A stretch of DNA of 7,660 nt from Chloroflexota bacterium (GTDB lineage Bacteria > Chloroflexota > Limnocylindria > Limnocylindrales > CSP1-4). How positions within the stretch are numbered: position 1 is the first letter of the stretch; each line of letters begins with the position of its first letter. The position numbers were made by a program, and so were the translations under genes. The stretch is from contig PMIQ01000140.1 of assembly GCA_003157175.1 (NCBI GenBank), forward strand, positions 1-7,660, given 5' to 3'. Under the pieces are notes generated by a model that was not told the DNA's origin, ran no database searches, and saw nothing but the letters and a program-made list of their open reading frames with translations. Shown here piece by piece: positions 6,439 to 7,660 of the stretch.

Positions 6439-7038
6439 TCAGCCGCCGAAGGGTCGGTGGATCGTGGCCGGGTCCGGTGCGGGCAGGTCCGGGCGAACGC
6501 CGGCCACCCAATCGCGCAACGCGCGGATGCTGGTCTCGAACGCGATCTCGGGCCACGGAATGGCGTCCGGGGCGAAAGGCCGCGTCTCGAGCGATTCGCG
6601 CGTGATCGTGGGCGCGCCGCCGACTATGCGAGCCTCGAAGGCGATGACGACCACCGCCGCTTGAACTCGCGAGTAGAGGCCGACAATAGCTCCGGCTTCG
6701 ACGCGCAGGCCGGTCTCCTCGAGCGTCTCGCGGACGGCTGCTTCGCGGACCGTCTCGTCGATCTCGAGAAAACCGCCCGGCTGGGCCCACTGCCCTCGGC
6801 CCGGCTCGATCCCCCTTCTTATGAGAATGACTTCGCCGCGGCTCGTGATGGGCAGCGTGGTAACCACCAGGCGCGGGTTGACGTAGCTGACGAAGCCGCA
6901 GCTCGGGCAGGCGAGGCGGTCGCGCTCCTCGCCCGCGACCGGGCCGAAGGCGAGCCGCACGCCGCAGCGCGAGCAGAACCGAACCATCGGCTCGAGCCAG
7001 TCGGGGATGCCGCCGAGGCCGAATCGAACCTCGCTCAT
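6439..7038 (-). CDS. Nudix hydrolase with N-terminal zinc ribbon
   Basis: A 199-residue protein that should hydrolyse a nucleoside diphosphate linked to another group, with the likely substrate an ADP-ribose or NAD type compound; specificity cannot be read from the sequence. The N-terminal zinc ribbon has Cys22, Cys25, Cys44 and Cys47, followed by SYVNPRLVV, the layout of the Nudix_N_2 family. The Nudix box (G-x5-E-x7-RE-x-x-EE-x-G) runs from Gly89 to Leu111 with Glu95, Arg103, Glu104, Glu107, Glu108 and Gly110 all present, so metal binding should be intact. The SQPWPFPxS motif of NudC is not visible. The start at 7038 is not certain: Met18 at 6987 leads directly into the zinc ribbon, and neither has a strong Shine-Dalgarno. 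It lies 51 bases after purE and 57 bases before the ABC ATPase, all on the same strand. Confidence 0.9.
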   Translation of the reverse strand: MSEVRFGLGGIPDWLEPMVRFCSRCGVRLAFGPVAGEERDRLACPSCGFVSYVNPRLVVTTLPITSRGEVILIRRGIEPGRGQWAQPGGFLEIDETVREAAVRETLEETGLRVEAGAIVGLYSRVQAAVVVIAFEARIVGGAPTITRESLETRPFAPDAIPWPEIAFETSIRALRDWVAGVRPDLPAPDPATIHRPFGG

Positions 7039-7089
7039 CGGTCGGACCCGATTGCGCGACGCCGGCCGTTGGGCTCTCGTCGAGGGAAG

Positions 7090-7602
7090 CTAGCGTCCAC
7101 CGCGGAGGTCTGCGTTCGTCTCGTCCTCTTCGATCGAGCGAGTCTGGGCGTCGCGATAAGTGAGCAGCCGCCCGCGCAGCGCCGGGTCGGAGAGGGCCAG
7201 GATCTCGGCCGCGAGCAGGGCCGCGTTCTCCGCGCCGCCGACCGCGACCGTGGCGACGGGGATCCCTTTCGGCATCTGGACGATCGACAGAAGGGAGTCC
7301 AGACCGCCCGCCACCTGCGTAGGGATGGGCACGCCGATAACGGGCAGAATCGTCTTCGAGGCCACGACGCCAGGCAGGTGCGCCGCCCCGCCCGCGCCGG
7401 CGATGAAGACCCGGATGCCGCGCGCCTCCGCGCCATCGACGAAACGCAAGAGGAGGTCCGGTGCCCGATGGGCCGAAATGGCGCGCAGCTCGCACGGGAC
7501 TTCGAGCTTGCCGAGCAGCTCGACTGCCTTCTCCATCACAGGGAAGTCCGAACGGCTGCCGCAGACGATCCCGACCCGCGCCGCCGTGTCCTGTTCGGCC
7601 AT
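7090..7602 (-). CDS. purE: PurE, N5-carboxyaminoimidazole ribonucleotide mutase
   Basis: Class I PurE of de novo purine synthesis, converting N5-CAIR to CAIR in the cytoplasm; N5-CAIR is normally made by PurK. From the start at 7602 the protein has 170 residues, close to the family length. Motifs, in this numbering, are GSRSDF (15-20), ISAHRAPD with His45, AGAGGAAHLPG with His75, and IVQMPKGIPVATVAVGGAENAALLA (in part, 107-131), matching the nucleotide-binding loops and catalytic His of E. coli PurE. The start at 7602 is chosen because GGAGAGG lies six bases upstream; the ATG at 7617 would add five residues and has only a poorly placed GAGAG next to it. It appears to be the first gene of the minus-strand unit. 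purK is not in the window; it may lie beyond 7660. Confidence 0.96.
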   Translation of the reverse strand: MAEQDTAARVGIVCGSRSDFPVMEKAVELLGKLEVPCELRAISAHRAPDLLLRFVDGAEARGIRVFIAGAGGAAHLPGVVASKTILPVIGVPIPTQVAGGLDSLLSIVQMPKGIPVATVAVGGAENAALLAAEILALSDPALRGRLLTYRDAQTRSIEEDETNADLRGGR

Positions 7603-7608
7603 GCTCGT

Positions 7609-7615
7609 CCTCTCC
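7609..7615 (-). promoter_or_regulatory. Ribosome binding site deciding the purE start
   Basis: Read on the minus strand this is GGAGAGG, six bases before the ATG at 7602. It supports the 170-residue PurE rather than the 175-residue form from 7617. Confidence 0.6.
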
Positions 7616-7632
7616 ATCTCTCTGACGATCCG

Positions 7633-7638
7633 ATTATG
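7633..7638 (-). promoter_or_regulatory. Possible -10 element of the purE operon
   Basis: On the minus strand this reads CATAAT, five of six matches to TATAAT, in otherwise GC-rich DNA and about 31 bases before the purE start. The matching -35 would sit at or past the window edge; the last bases on this strand begin GACGGG, which could complete a TTGACG-type element if preceded by TT. This cannot be settled within the window. Confidence 0.35.
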
Positions 7639-7641
7639 GTG

Positions 7642-7659
7642 CCGTCCCGTCCGTCCCGT
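7642..7659. repeat. Two 9-bp tandem copies upstream of purE
   Basis: CCGTCCCGT occurs twice in a row, at 7642-7650 and 7651-7659, and may continue beyond the window. It overlaps the expected promoter spacer and -35 region of purE. It could be a simple low-complexity repeat or a binding-site pair. Confidence 0.5.
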
Positions 7660-7660
7660 C

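Noticed and set aside
6164..7495. Minus-strand open frame of 443 codons across the Nudix and purE genes
   Set aside because: It is an out-of-frame shadow of two clearly conserved proteins and is dominated by Arg, Gly and Pro.

Overview
This is a high-GC bacterial chromosomal window with seven protein-coding genes and almost no spare DNA. The strong G/C bias at third codon positions, the lipid II amidation pair MurT/GatD and the small tightly packed operons fit a high-GC monoderm-type lineage. Chloroflexota or Actinomycetota seem most likely; this is inferred from gene content only. No RNA genes, mobile elements, phage genes or CRISPR repeats were seen.

Layout. (1) Positions 1-2249, plus strand: murT (5' end cut by the window edge) overlaps gatD by ATGA. 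Together they encode the two-subunit enzyme that amidates the D-glutamate of lipid II. (2) Positions 2250-2381: a GC-rich gap with a short hairpin and a possible weak promoter. (3) Positions 2382-4285, plus strand: an ECF-type sigma factor overlaps, again by ATGA, a single-pass membrane protein whose outer part carries seven Asp-box repeats (predicted beta-propeller). This looks like a cell-surface sensing pair. (4) Positions 4286-4321: a convergent gap with a 6-bp inverted repeat. (5) Positions 7602 down to 4322, minus strand: purE, a zinc-ribbon Nudix hydrolase, an ABC ATPase with an N-terminal two-helix PLDc_N (YxlE-like) membrane domain, and an ABC-2 permease. Gaps of 51 and 57 nt and a 4-nt overlap suggest one transcription unit, with a plausible -10 just upstream of purE.

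The most interesting signal is the combination in the middle. An ECF sigma factor with a membrane-anchored propeller partner faces an ABC exporter whose ATPase is fused to a YxlE-like domain. In Bacillus subtilis the separate genes yxlE (PLDc_N), yxlF (ATPase) and yxlG (permease) sit in the sigY ECF sigma operon. The window therefore looks like a rearranged, gene-fused counterpart of a SigY-type module, with a different putative sensor. The functional link is inference, because the two halves are on opposite strands. MurT/GatD, PurE and the Nudix protein are ordinary housekeeping genes; the GatD has an unusual Pro/Glu-rich N-terminal tail.
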